A program made the position numbers and the translations under genes. The notes beneath the pieces are model-generated. The model was not told the origin of the DNA, made no database searches, and was given only the letters and a program-made list of their open reading frames with translations. Shown here piece after piece: positions 37,901 through 50,650 of a stretch of DNA of 64,000 nucleotides; positions within the stretch are counted from its first letter, which is position 1, and each line of letters begins with the position of its first letter. Source of the DNA: Atrichornis clamosus (taxonomy: Eukaryota > Chordata > Aves > Passeriformes > Menuridae); the NCBI GenBank assembly GCA_013400975.1, contig WBMZ01010153.1, forward strand, positions 97,501 through 161,500, read 5' to 3'.

Positions 37901-40900
37901 ACAACAGCATTCTCATCTATGCTGCATGAAATTGATATTCTGCTACACAAAGAACTTCATGTTTGCTCACATCAGATGACGTTGTGAAGCAGGCTTTGTA
38001 CAGGCAAGGTCAGAGGTAGCAGGAAAGCAAAATCTAAAGGTCATATCATGCAATGTGCAGATATAAACAGCTGTAAACAGTTTCCATTTAGTTTATACAA
38101 AATTAACAGTCACATTTTAGGCAGCAACAGATGATACTTTTAGCCCATTTTCAACCAGTTTCAAAGCTCTGTGAGTGAAAGTCCAACAGAGCCAGGATGG
38201 GCTGCAGATTCCCAATTGGACAAGAAAAAGAGAAAATAAATTTTTAAATAAAATGTAAAGAAATGTGAGATTCAGAAACTGAATAGACCCATTGAACAAA
38301 GACACAAATACTGGAACTAAAATGAAGAAAAGGAAAAACTTAATGCCTATAGCATTTCCTATATGTCTTACAGAGATTATTTACTTGCACAGGCAAAACT
38401 TTTCCTTCTTTTACTATGACTGTTAAAATCTAGATTTTGCTCTAGTTAGTAAACTTGTTTTCCCTAGGTTTCCTTGAAAGGGATAAAAGAAGTAGAGTTT
38501 AGACTACTGGGAAAATAGATTGAGCAACCTGAAGAAGTTCTGTGAATATTCCCAGTCTTAACATTAATATTCTTTTGATTTATTTTGTCTTGGCAAAGGA
38601 GCTGAGAAGCAGCAATGTCTGGAGAGATCATGATTTCAGGGGCCAAGACTATCCAAGCACTGGAGAACTGCAATGGCATTATAGGCAAGATAAAACACAT
38701 GCTTCCTTTCCCTAATGCACACTCTCTCTGGACTTGCAGATTGGCAAGGAACTCATTCGCCCAGACATTGCCATTTTGGAGCACTGAAGACAATTCTTGG
38801 CACTTGAGGAATACATGTGCAAGCATGCTGGCCATTGGAATCATGAGCACAACAGAAGGGATGATGCATCCTTTCCCATTCTAGCAAGGATGTCTCAGGG
38901 ACCCTATTGCCTCTCATGCATTCACACTATTTCTCACCCTGGCAAAGATCCCTTAAACATGCAATATTTTTTGCCATAATATGGCCAAACAAAATTCTTA
39001 TTGCTATGTGAGACTACACACTTTGTGAGAGGCACACCTTAGGAGTATCTGCTTTCAGTTATAACTATAGTTTATTCAGAATTTGCAGCCTACATATTTG
39101 TCTCTACGATTTTTAGAAAATATATATAGCAGAAGTACAGTCTGTTGTAGACCAACATAGGTTAAAGAATGTAAAGGCTTTTTATGTTGCTGTCCAAAAT
39201 ATGCATAGGAAGGAAAATATGATAAATAATTGCATTCTGCATTCATGTAAAACAATATTAAAGGTCCAAATTCTGTCTAAACTTGCATAGGTTAAATCCT
39301 GCCATTAAAGTAAATTATAATAACCCATTGTAAAGAACCCTATAAATTGTCCCTTTCTTCTCCAAATAGGCATATTTAACATCAAGAGAAGAAACAAATA
39401 CTGATACACTAGAAATAATTAATAAAAGTAACTTTATTGCAGAATATACAATTTTCTTTACTGGAATTTTTATACACAATCACATATACATGCACAGAGA
39501 GAGTTTCTATATGACCCTTACCTTTCCTGTTGCTTAAGAAGTTCTTCTTTAAAATTCAAGATGAGTTTCTGAATAAGTCAAGATCAAAAACATTTAAGAT
39601 GGTTGTTGAAATACAATGCAAAGAAGTGGAGTTAAGACCAGAGTTTTGAGGTTTTTTTAATATTTGTCTTTAAATATATTGTTTTTCAAGCCCAGAGGAT
39701 TGGCTTGCAGTCTTCTTGGTACTCGGGCACCTAAAATTTAAAAGGTCTGATCTCACCTAACTCTGTCTCTCAGAGTACAACAGCACCTTGGCACCTGTCC
39801 TCAGCCTCACACAGTGATCCCAGACACCATCATGTTAAGTCACAGAAGATGACTCTGATGGGCTGGAGGCTACTGGCTCCCCAGCTGTTGATACTTTTAA
39901 GCCAGGACCTTACTCTCCCCACTCCAGATGGTTATTGTTCTTGGATTAGTTAGTGGAATTGTGTACTTTCTTAAATAGGAATTCTGCACTTATTGAGATC
40001 GGAAGGGACACTCCAATGAGGAATTTTTTATGATCAAAATGAGCTGCTGGCCAGCTCTATTCAAACACACCCCTATGCAAGGAAGTCAATACAGTGCAAG
40101 GCTGTGAGAATACACGACGACCCAAGACCCCCAGACTTGCTGATTTAAACATTGTGAGTACTCAGGAAGAGATGCAAAGGCCAACTGACACAGTCCCACA
40201 CTTGTACTGCTTAACTCTTCCACCCCCCAGAACATTGTGCCTGCACTCATAGTGTCTGTTCAAGATTTTTGCTTGCTCACATTAACTCCTGAGCAACCAG
40301 GAATATGGCACCCAAAGACTAGCTGGCACAGGCCCAAGTCATGCTGAGGAAAATGCCAGTTCTTGAACAGTAGAAAGTGTAGTATTCCAGAGCTCAGGAA
40401 TGTTCCTAGTCTCTGTTTAATTTTAAGCTATACATTTAGATTGTAAGTCTTTCCATTAATGAAAGTGAGCTTTGAACTAAGTCCTTAGAGGGCCAGTGAC
40501 ATTTGAAGGATGGGAGAGGGATACAATCAATTTAAATATGCATTTGCAAATTTACAAAATATTATAAACATGTAAGGTAGTGCATCTATCTTCATCAGAC
40601 TCTAAAGCTGTAAATACCAGATGTCATTTATAGATTAAATGATTTTCCTAAATCTAATTTTATATTAATACAAACCATTCGTCAATTCAACATGAAGGCT
40701 TCTATTTTAAACATTCAAAAGTCATGGCATGCAAATGTTAGGGTTATCCCAGTGATTCATTGCACAAAATGTAAATTAAGGTATAAACTGAACAGAAAAA
40801 TTAGTTTGCCTGAGAGGTGTTGAAGTAGATCTGTAACTGACCTGCTCATGGCATTTTCAGTTCTGCTTGGTTTTTAAGATCCTTTCTTCTGGGGAAAAGC

Positions 40901-43590
40901 CTCTCAAAACCCCAGTTTCAACAACCTGATCTCCTGCAGATGTGAAAACCTAGCTGACAGTAATTCAGCATGTGCAAGAGGGCTTTAACATGTGAAGTCA
41001 TTAGGAAAAGAATCTGCAGTTTAAGGGGGACGTTTTCTCTTCCTGCTTACCTTCGCTAGTGACAGTTTCCAAATCATGGAATGGTTAAACACTCTGTGCC
41101 TTTATCTTCATTATCACTCAAAGACCAATCCTTTCAAAAGACCTTCAAAGTAACTGGCAAAGATAACAAGTGTGTCAACAAGTATTTAAAGAATTTGAAG
41201 GAAACCATAGCATCCTTGATAAAAAGAAAGTTTTAAAAAGCAACAAACATATGACTGATTCCTTTTTCACCATGCTATAGGAGGGTAAGATATCACAGAA
41301 AGTAATATCAGAACAAATTTGAACACTTGTGTTTGATGCTACTGGTTTCAAATTAGAAATTTTATAATGTCATTAAGTCTTTGATAAAACCTGAAAATGT
41401 AAAAATATAATTAAGAACAGAGTTTTACCAACCTCTATTCCTCAGACTCCATAATTTTGAGCTCCCAAAGGAATTGTCAATACAGCTGGCAATTAAAAAG
41501 GAGTAACTCTGTTCAAAGTGACCCTTGTTATGTTCAGTCTGCATATTTGTAGCTTGACTAAGGCAGCTGAACTGTCAGGCTAAAGGTAATGAAGGACACC
41601 TCTGACTCTGCCCCTGAGGCCCACATGGATCGTCAGCTCCATGGAGTTGAGTCTTAAATACAGGAACCTTCTTGACAACCGGGATTTTCCTTCTTCCCCG
41701 GTCAGCATCAACACTACAAGAACTCACTCTCCTCTTGAGAATGATTTCTGAATTGAAACCAGCCTAGACCCTTTTATTTTTTTTTTATTTTTGAGATGAA
41801 GGACTTTTTTGCTACGTAAGAATACAGGCTAGATACATGCGAAGAGCAACGCCAGCAACATTCTCCCTAGATAGGATTCATCTGTTTCAGCAGACAGTGG
41901 CAGAATTCTTCTATTACAGCAGCTCCTTCTCTTGGATAAGCTGTTCTAGTGAGCAGAATTTATATTTCCTCAATTTTGCTAGCTTAATTATGGCAGAAGA
42001 AAAAGACAATACTGATAAAAGTAAAGTGAAGACAAAGGATGGAAGGCAGAGCAAACAGAGTAATGCTGATAAACATCCATGAGAGCGACTCTCTGAGCTA
42101 AGCCTTGACTGCTATAGACTTGGAATTATGAACAAATTATGCATTTCTTGGTTTTATGGGTACACGGAAACACATTTTTATTTATAATTACATTACTTGA
42201 CCGCAGGTATCAAACTGTCACCGAAATTTGGAGCTAAAACTCTTTTGTTTGTTCTTACTGAGGCTACAGTTTGATGAGATGATTGTGTCTACAGATAAAT
42301 CGAATGAGCACTATTTTTCAAAATAAATGCATTTTGTATCCTTTTGAGTACTAGTACATCCCAACATTTGGAGTACTTACAGAAGGCTTAGATGTCAGTA
42401 ATACATTCTATTTACTCTATAAAATATGAAGAAAAGCATAACCAGATTTTCATGGCATAGATGTTTATCTGGTGGGATCTCTCCATAGGTCATAAGATGT
42501 AAAAATTCCCCAAACAGAAACCTGAAACATAAAAGCAAGAGACAGAAGAGGTCTAAATATTTCTGCCTCAAAGAAGGAATGTGCTGTATCACATATTCTC
42601 ATATATGATCTATTCACTGCATATGAAAACTCTCTGATTTTTAAAATATCTGTAAGAAAATATAAAGGATTAAAAATTTTATATACAACGGAAGATACCA
42701 ATATGAAATGAAGGTCTAACCAGCACCTGCTTTAAAGAATTATATAAATACCTTTATATTTTCATTCATAAAAATATCAGAACAGGAGATAATAAAATCT
42801 CATTAATGTACAATGCTTTGCATTGCATCTCAAATGACTCTCACAGCTAGAAACTTGCCCTACTCCTGTCCAAGCACATGTGGCAATATTAAGCAGAAGG
42901 AAGTATAAAATCAAATCATTTCTACCATATCATTACATAATTTATTCTCAGTTATACCTTGAGAAAGATTTTAAATATTCAATTAAGATGCATTTGAATT
43001 TTTCCAAAGATTATTTCAGTTCTTATCACCTTTGGATGCCTGTTTAAAATGCTTACTGCTAAGGCATTAAATGTATCCTCCCATATTGTCACACTGACTG
43101 TAGGGTAAATGAGGCTATGATGATTTCTCCCTCCAAGGCTCAGAATATTAAATTAAAATCTAAAAGAAACAACAACATTGTTTTCATATAACCAGGGGCC
43201 TCTCCAAACATAAAATACATTTGCATAGTTCCAGACTCACTGAGGAAGAAGTAAGTTGACTTATTCACATAAAAGCTGCAGTGATGTGTTCTTATACTCT
43301 GTCAAGCTACAAATCTGAAAGTTTGCCTAAAGGCAAATTGGATTTTATCTATCCATAGCATTAATATAAAACAAATCTACATAGCTTTTTATCAATATCA
43401 CAGTCTGTTTATCTTTTTTCTAAATTTAAACAACATTTATTCTGACAGTATATTGCAGATTTTTTGTTTCTTGCTTCATCTATTTCTTAAGTACAATATA
43501 TTCTGTGGAGTTCTTACCTTTCAAAGTGATACCTGCTTCCAATTAACAGCATTTCAACACAAAATTGCTCAAGAGTAACTAGACAGTGTT
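34944..43590. other. Nongenic DNA, mostly nothing recognised
   Basis: No supported gene in about 8.6 kb. A conserved-looking patch lies at about 36260-36600. A patch at about 39690-40360 is less AT-rich than its surroundings and could be an old unclassified repeat. A lysine-rich 30-codon ATG frame lies at 41990-42082; it is described among the findings but not called as a gene. Confidence 0.5.
36260..36600. promoter_or_regulatory. Candidate conserved non-coding element (weak)
   Basis: The sequence is less repetitive and more word-like than its neighbours and has no repeat similarity, with blocks such as CAGTGGGCTTTTAATGTGAG and GAGCGGCCTCTCTGACTGAG. Its composition resembles conserved enhancers, but there is no specific motif evidence strong enough to rely on. 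Confidence 0.25.
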
Positions 43591-43596
43591 GATCCA

Positions 43597-43620
43597 ATAC
43601 TTAAGTCATGACTTAAGTAT
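43597..43620. repeat. Perfect 24-bp palindrome
   Basis: The half-site ATACTTAAGTCA is followed immediately by its exact reverse complement, with no spacer. It lies about 120 bp beyond the 3' end of the reverse transcriptase remnant, in that element's own direction. A perfect, spacerless 24-bp palindrome is unusual at this sequence length. Its role is unknown; it may be a dimeric protein site, a slippage product or part of the old LINE's 3' region. Confidence 0.97.
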
Positions 43621-43738
43621 GTATTTCAGTGTAGGGCTTTCTCTTTTTTTGACTGAGTAAGGACTGCAAAGTGTTTGAGGTTTGTTTGGAAATATTAATA
43701 GCTAGCAGTTTTTCTGTTCATTAGAAAATGCTTTCTTT

Positions 43739-44113
43739 TTAAAGTTTCCTCCATAAATTATCTGAATCCTTCTCTAGTATGGCCAATGAATTAGAACCAT
43801 ATTGTAACATTGCATCATCTATACAATTGTAAAATAGATTTAATACAATCAAGAATAAATCATTGACAAATAAATTCAATAAACATGGTCTGAAGACTGA
43901 GTCTTGGCGGACATCACAGTCCATTTCAGCCAAGCCAGATTCTTTGCCCTGTACAACAAATCTGTGTGCTCTTCTTGTTAAACAGTCATGAATCTGAGTT
44001 AAGTGACTTATCCTCAAGAGCATCATAGCATTATCTCCTCTAATCAGCATTCTAGAGTCAATCAAATCAAATGCTTCTGTGAAAATTACAAAATACAGTG
44101 CCAATTCTTTGAT
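43739..44113 (-). mobile_element. Non-LTR retrotransposon reverse transcriptase remnant (not typical CR1)
   Basis: A single minus-strand frame carries the reverse transcriptase palm motifs in order with normal spacing. Motif A is readable as FVIFTEAFDLID (near 44070), motif B as VRQDSVFRPCLLNLFVNDL (near 43890) and motif C as CIDDAMLQYGS (near 43810). The first catalytic aspartate expected in motif A is replaced by isoleucine, and motif C has CIDD where YADD or FADD is usual, so the enzyme would be dead. The motif B wording VRQ...P is closer to RTE/L1-like LINEs than to the PQGSVLGP form of CR1. The frame is open for about 120 codons, begins without ATG after an upstream stop at 44114-44116, and ends in TAA. 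No other part of the element was found. Confidence 0.68.
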
Positions 44114-44116
44114 TTA

Positions 44117-46998
44117 TCCAGTGCCTGGTCACTGGCAATATTATTATTAAAACACCAGATGCCAAAAACTATTCTTGGCACAGTCAGGAAAAAATGAAAG
44201 TCACAGTGAATTGGGTTGAAATTCTGCCAATTACAGGAACAGGAAGAGAAAAAACCAAGATATTTTTATTCTTACCTATTGAGGACTAACTAAAATTATC
44301 TGAAATAACTGAAAATCAGTTCAGACAAGGCCTTCTGGGAGTTCATCACAACATTTGGCATCATCCAGAGTAAGGTGAAATTCTTTGCATTTAGGTAAAA
44401 TAAGTTCAATCCTTCTTTTCAGAAAGTATTTCAACATTCCTGATTGGCTGCTCTAAACAAGAAAGTATGTAAATCCTCCTAAGAGCTACCAGGGTTTTTT
44501 TGCCAGTATTCTACTACAGAAAGGGTGTAGGCATTATCTTTATGTTTCTGTGTGGCTGAAATCACAATCAGATGTTTCTAGTTGGCCAAAAGGGAGGAAA
44601 GGAAGGTAGATTTTTTTTTTTTCTTATTCTGCACTGTAGGGAGTAGGCAGACTTATCTATAACTGTCTAAGAAATTTCCAAGTAAAATTTCATAGCATTT
44701 TTTTTTCCCTGAGTTACAGTTTAGATTAGATTTTTTTTAATGCAAATTAAACTATCTCACCTAGAAAATAATCACTTGAAGTGATCCTCAGTTCAGGGGA
44801 TTACATGTGCAACAGTTCAACTGCAGCTAAAATGGTCATAGGATTGACAATTCCTAAAGTTGAAAGGCTTGACAAAAAGCATGGATTCTACAATATCCAG
44901 GAGAAATTAAGAAAAATAACATTTATATGCTACATAAGTATGTTTCAGTAATTTCATTCTGTAAAGCAGAAGTATAATGGAGAATCTACTTGTGTTAAAA
45001 TCCATCACTGAGAATGGAGGTTAATTCTGTCCCTGTACAGTATTTCAGTGATGCACTTTTAAAATTCATTGTGTTTTATATTTGAAGAACTTTTTAAAAT
45101 CCTCAGTCCTGAAAGTAATCTAAACCCTAATAAAGTTCATTGTTTTTATAACTCCCCTCCAAACAATTTTTGTTTAATATTTTTTTAAAGAAAGAGTATC
45201 TGTGGCAAGATATCTGCAAATGACATCAAAATTCACCTGAAAGCAGAACGTTCCCATTCAGATGCCTGAATGGCCCTGGAAATCTATACATCTAAAGGAT
45301 CCACAAAAGAGTAACTAAGAATTTAAGTTGTAGAAAATAAGCTGTGACCATCATATGTGACTGAATTATATAGCAAAATTTTGCCGTTCTATTCCGTTAT
45401 GAAGGGAGGGTAGAAGCCAGGCATGATCTCTTAATGGCTTGCACAGCAGTAGACATACATTTAGGCAAATAGATTGTGCCTGTCTTATCAAAAGACTCCA
45501 AATTTGCTTTACAAGAGTTTAGAACTTCACTTATTTAGAGGTTTGCTCTTTGAAGTAAGTCTTAGACAGCCAATAAAAATAATGTCAGAATTTTTATTGT
45601 TAATTTACTTTTTTCTTCTGTCTCATTTTGTACCCTTCATCATGCACATTTATCATGAAATACGAAGCTCTTTGCATTGACTGTAAATGGAAGTTGGGCA
45701 CCTTGATCAGTATTGTGAATTCCTCTCCTAGACCAGTGCATATAACTTCATTCTTGTCATTCTTCTAGTAAGCAAAGTATTACTTATTTCTTTTTAGCTA
45801 GACTTTAGCAGCAGGAGCATGGCTGGGGTGTGGGAACACCTCTGAGCTTCTCGATTGCATGATCTGTATTTCATACTATTTTAGGATACGATGTGGGAAC
45901 CCAAGACTGCAACCTTTTCCCTTCTCTCTAGTTTTCATGGGGAAGAAAATGGGAGATTAGGCTGTGTGGAAAATACTATAAGTTCCTCAGTTTAAACAAC
46001 AGGTCACCAGAAGCCAAGGCAAATTTTGGGCCTTAAAATTGTTAACTCCTCATTCTGTTTTTGTAATATACAGCCTTACAACTGGAAACAGAGTCCAAAT
46101 AATAGGACTATTTTCACATCTCACATGTGAAAATATTTGTTTTGTTATATTAATGATATAATTAAAAATATTCAAAATCTATATTTCATGTTCTAAACTA
46201 AAAACATTTACATTATTTCAGGAACCTGATCTTTACAGGGCAAACTGAAAATAAATGTAACATATATGGATGAATAGTAAATTGGGAAATGGCCACAACT
46301 TCCTGTGAGCCTGTCTCATGTAAAGGGTCTGCAGCAGAAAATTATGATAACTTTTTGCAGAATGGCTTATTCTGTAAAATCTGTGATCACATAATTTAAA
46401 AAAACTGACAATTTATAAATATGACCCTACAATATACTGCCATGTATGAGTTTAAATCAAGATTACCTAAAGTTAGGAAATTATCTGACTAATGATGAAA
46501 TTAATAAAATTTTATTTTCTTTAGATGTACATATTGGAAAGAAAATGTAATACTCTCCAACAATGTGAACTTTTGGATCACAGATTATTTGCTAACATCT
46601 ACTATTTTGAGGAAGAGTAGTCTTGGATTTACTGCTAAATTTAGAGTTTTGTCATGGAACTGAAATGCAGTATTCTACAGTCACAGTTTCTACGCTTTAT
46701 ATTTCTAAGTACACTCAACTGAAATATACACTTTACCACATCAGCAAAAGAAAATATTTGGAGTTGACTGTATGTAGTACAAAATATTACTATTATTTTT
46801 ATAATGTATATTTTCAGCTAGATACCATCCTCAGATCTGAATCTGCAGCTGAAAATACCTTATGAGAAAGTACAAAATGGATTTTTAAGGTTATAAAGTA
46901 ATGCATTCCACATATCTGAGGCTCAGATACAGCTTTTCTTTTCAGATAATGATCACCAGTACAATGTTCCGTCCATAAAAATCTGTTAAAAATTTACC
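44117..46998. other. Nongenic DNA, nothing recognised
   Basis: No gene or repeat was recognised. Upstream parts of the reverse transcriptase element would be expected just right of 44.1 kb, but the frame is lost there and no endonuclease domain could be read. Confidence 0.5.
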
Positions 46999-47025
46999 AG
47001 GCTATGATATTCATTATCATAGCCT
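46999..47025. repeat. Perfect 11-bp stem hairpin
   Basis: Arms AGGCTATGATA (46999-47009) and TATCATAGCCT (47015-47025) are exact reverse complements around the 5-nt loop TTCAT. Such a short-loop hairpin could extrude as a cruciform or fold in RNA, but it is too short for a microRNA precursor. Confidence 0.93.
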
Positions 47026-49800
47026 TTCAAGAGAAAGCTCAAATGTTAAAATACAGCTAGATGTGTACTGGTAATATATCACTCTGTTCTAGCAAGCACA
47101 TATATATATTATTTTTTTTTTTAGATTAGTTTCATCTTGTAAATTACAAATTGGATTAGGGAGTTTGATATGATTGGAAAACAGATTGACAGTCTATTTA
47201 GCATTTTTATTAGTCGTGTAGATTATCTATAGGCTATAGATGACCTCAGTCAACTTAACATTCTTTAGGCAGCCAGACACAAGGCAACATCAGCCAATCA
47301 TAAAAACATGTACTTGATTATTAGGTCTCAAGATGTGTCAAATCAATACACTGTATCACCTTAAAGGCTAGATATAAGAAGGCATCTACATCTTTTGTAA
47401 CTTAGGAGGCTGAAGAAAAAATGCTAAAATAAAAACCACAGTTTACATAAGTTCTCTCTTATACGGATACTGATATTATTGTCACTTTAGGCTTTTTGTA
47501 TAATTATCAAATTTTTTACCTTTTGAATCTCTTTGAAGCCCAAAGAAATATGTCAGAAATATATTAAATAAAAACTTAAAAGGATCACACTGTTTCTACC
47601 ATGCCTTTGTCTCTACTATGTTTGCATCCAGCATTAAGTGGTCTCTTCTGCTTCTGATTGAAACAAGAAATGATTCCATATAACCAACATACAGTAATAC
47701 ATCAAAGAACTGTTTGTAATCATGCTTAACTGATGCCATGGCACATTGAGATCTAAAATTTAAGTGAAAAATATGTAGTGCAGAGATTGTGGTTATGCTG
47801 TACTTGCACTATTTGAGTGCTGCACCCACATCAGTAGTGACATAGGAAGGGAATAATTCTTCAAAATTATTACTTTTCTGCAATTCCTTGGTTTCTGGGT
47901 ATTTATTAATCTACAGCTGACCTTTAGCACTACTTGGCTATCAACTTCACCTTATTATTTGCCTGCCTTTATATCACATTTACCTTATTTAGGAAAATAG
48001 GCAACCAGGACTCTCAATTCTCTCTCTAATTAGCTCAAGCTACAAAGAGTAAAGTGTCATTAAGTTCCATGAATCTGGACCCATGCTTAAGGAACTTACT
48101 CAGAGGTAGAATCTACTTACTGTTCTGAAGCAGCGTAATGGTGGTAAGCCTATCTCTTTCAGTTACCAAAAGAGAGTGAAGGGACACCAGTTTTTCTTTT
48201 AGATCACCTTACATGAAAACTTTATCTTTGCACACTACGGCTATATCTACAGACTGGATCTCACTTCCACTGTGTATTTCCTATGGATGAACTTCAACCT
48301 TGAAGCTGCAATAAAGAGGAAAAAAAGACACATCTGTTCCAGTCATGATCATAATATGAAAGGCTACTCTATCACACCCTTAATATCTATGAATTTAGTT
48401 TTAGGTGGCTTGTCAGATGTTCAGCGATTTTTACGTAGATTTTTCCATTAAATTTATCAGAAAACATTTTTTTGAGTTTTTTAACAATTTTCACTTTAAA
48501 AATTAAAATTGAATTGGAGGATAAAAATGTGAACAGTATATTCAGGAAAGCAGTAGATAACTTTATCTTAACAGATAAAATTTCTAAGCGTGGACAAAGT
48601 TTTGTTCTGATCAAGCTACTTGAGTGAGAAAATATTTTCTTGGTACATCTACATATATCTATATTGATTCATCAGACAGATATTTTCCTCCTAAAGTGAG
48701 AGAACAAACCAAAGTCACCTGGAATATCTATCTATCTATCTATCTATCTAAAGACAAGAAAAGACCAAATGCAATAATACTTCATTCATTGACACAGGTT
48801 AAAAGCTGGCCACACTCTTCTTTACAAGGACTTTATTCAATAAATAATATTTTGAAAATGTTCCTTGTCAAAACACAGCTTTAGCCAGTCTTCTTCCTTC
48901 TTAGTGGACTCTCACTTTTGGAAGGAAGAAACCTTAATATTCGGAAAGCCTTTTAATACCTGTGCACCGAAGACTTTTCAAGACTGCTGTTCCAGCATGC
49001 TGAATAGCCCAGCCAGAAAGTCTTGGAAATATTTTGTTTTGTAGAACTCTACCTGAATTATAGGATATGAATAAAGTTTTTTTCAGCTTCATACTTCAAA
49101 AAGCCCATGTAAGTGAACTTCAATTTTTTTCTTCTTGTTTGGTTTATAGATTCTCAAACTAAAATATTCTGCTATTTCTAACAAATTAGCTGCTATTCTG
49201 CATATAAATATATATTACAACATAATATAAAGTTTGAAAACGTTTTTCTCCCTCCTGTTTAATTGAGTCCTGTAACTCTTAATTAACAGTTCCTAAATCT
49301 TTAGTTTGCCTAAGATAGTAAGCCGTAGAATTTTAAGGGTAATAGGTGCTATGCTATTTTAATGGATAGTTACAAATTAGTTGCTAAGGGATTAGCCCAA
49401 GAAAAGCTAAATACATTTAGGAAGGTTTTGTGGGAGTTTTCAATACAAAAATATCCAAAGAATCTTAACTGACTAGAGACTGAAAATCAAGAAAAATGAA
49501 CTCCTTTACACCTGACTTTTACTAATGTGTATCCCTTCCTTGTCCCCTCTTACCAAATTTGCTGGAAAAACAAAAATATATGTGATATTTAAGTAGATTG
49601 ACAAATGTGAGGTTTAACTTCTGCAAACTTTAGTGAGTCTTGTTTGATTTACTCTGTCCTAGGCTGAAGAAAAGATATGAGGGCCTAGAACATTCTTCCC
49701 TCTGCTAAATACAGATTTCTCCTAACCAGTTCTTTGTCACAAGTCTTGAGGTAATTTCTCTTTGCTCCCTGAATTCTGCAAGTATATAGATATATATGTA
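47026..49800. other. Nongenic DNA with minor simple repeats
   Basis: No gene recognised. It contains an AT run followed by poly-T (47101-47123) and the TATC tetranucleotide repeat listed separately. Confidence 0.55.
48725..48750 (+). repeat. (TATC)n tetranucleotide microsatellite
   Basis: Six and a half uninterrupted TATC units. Arrays of this type are often polymorphic. Confidence 0.97.
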
Positions 49801-49801
49801 T

Positions 49802-49829
49802 ACTCTGAAAAAGATTGTATTTTCAGAGT
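49802..49829. repeat. Perfect 10-bp stem hairpin
   Basis: Arms ACTCTGAAAA (49802-49811) and TTTTCAGAGT (49820-49829) are exact reverse complements around an 8-nt loop. It lies at the edge of a GC-richer unexplained patch that runs to about 49990. Confidence 0.9.
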
Positions 49830-50650
49830 GATCCTGGACAGCATGCCCCCAGGTAGGATTGGGCAGCTCATTGGTAGTGTCCCAGCACACCTTTCCAGTG
49901 TGCTACGGAAATGCACTGAAATGAGCAGCATGGCAACAATTGTCCAGTACACAGATCCAAGGGTCTCCTGGAAACATCTTACTGTCTTGAAGATCATTCC
50001 AATTCTTTAATTACTGGTAAATTTCCTAAAACTAATCCCTGGGTCATCATATGATGATTGATAACATTTTTTTTTGTTTGTTTGTTTGTTGTTACATTCC
50101 TGTCCTCAAGGTCTCCTGGTTAATGTTTGGTTGGATATCTGAATTAGTGCCCCAGATTCAGACTTCCTTATGCACCATTTTATGAAAGATTATTATATGA
50201 AGGGCCTCATTGGAAATCTAAGAGCACCTAAACTCCACATCAAGTTGTATTGCCACTTTTGTTTTTCCTTCTCTGTCAGACTTCTTCATGATGCTTCCCT
50301 TTTACTGATCTTTGCATTTCGATATAGGTATGTTGCTTTAATACATTATTGCAAACTATTTTATTGTACTCTATTGTAATTTTATTGTATTTTATTACAG
50401 GTAAATACACTACTTTTCGTGACCGACATAAAAAATAAAACTCATACTACCCCTATCCCATTCCTCCTTCTTCTTCTGGTGCCATTGATAAAAAAATCAA
50501 TTAGTCAGGGACTGAAACTAGTTTGGCCTGATTGGTGTTTGGTTAGACAGTCAATTTTGTCTGGTGATCTCCTAGCTTAGCTTTCTTCTTCTAGCAATTT
50601 ATTTTCTGGTCATTGACCCCAATTTATTTAATTATTTTTGTTAAGAAAAC
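49830..50650. other. Unclassified DNA, partly GC-richer
   Basis: The patch 49830-49990 is GC-richer than its surroundings and is open in overlapping frames on both strands (about 80-86 codons, neither with a recognised domain). It may be an old repeat or a lost exon. The rest, to 50650, is ordinary AT-rich DNA with a (GTTT)n run at 50067-50092. Confidence 0.4.

Noticed and set aside
46999..47025. Hairpin considered as a microRNA precursor
   Set aside because: An 11-bp stem with no extended pairing beyond it is far too short for a precursor of about 60-80 nt.
48725..48750. Regular repeat considered as a CRISPR-like or satellite array
   Set aside because: It is a plain TATC tetranucleotide microsatellite; there are no spacers or larger repeat units, and the genome is vertebrate.
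50044..50057. 14-bp perfect palindrome TCATCATATGATGA
   Set aside because: At this length and AT content it is expected by chance in 64 kb.
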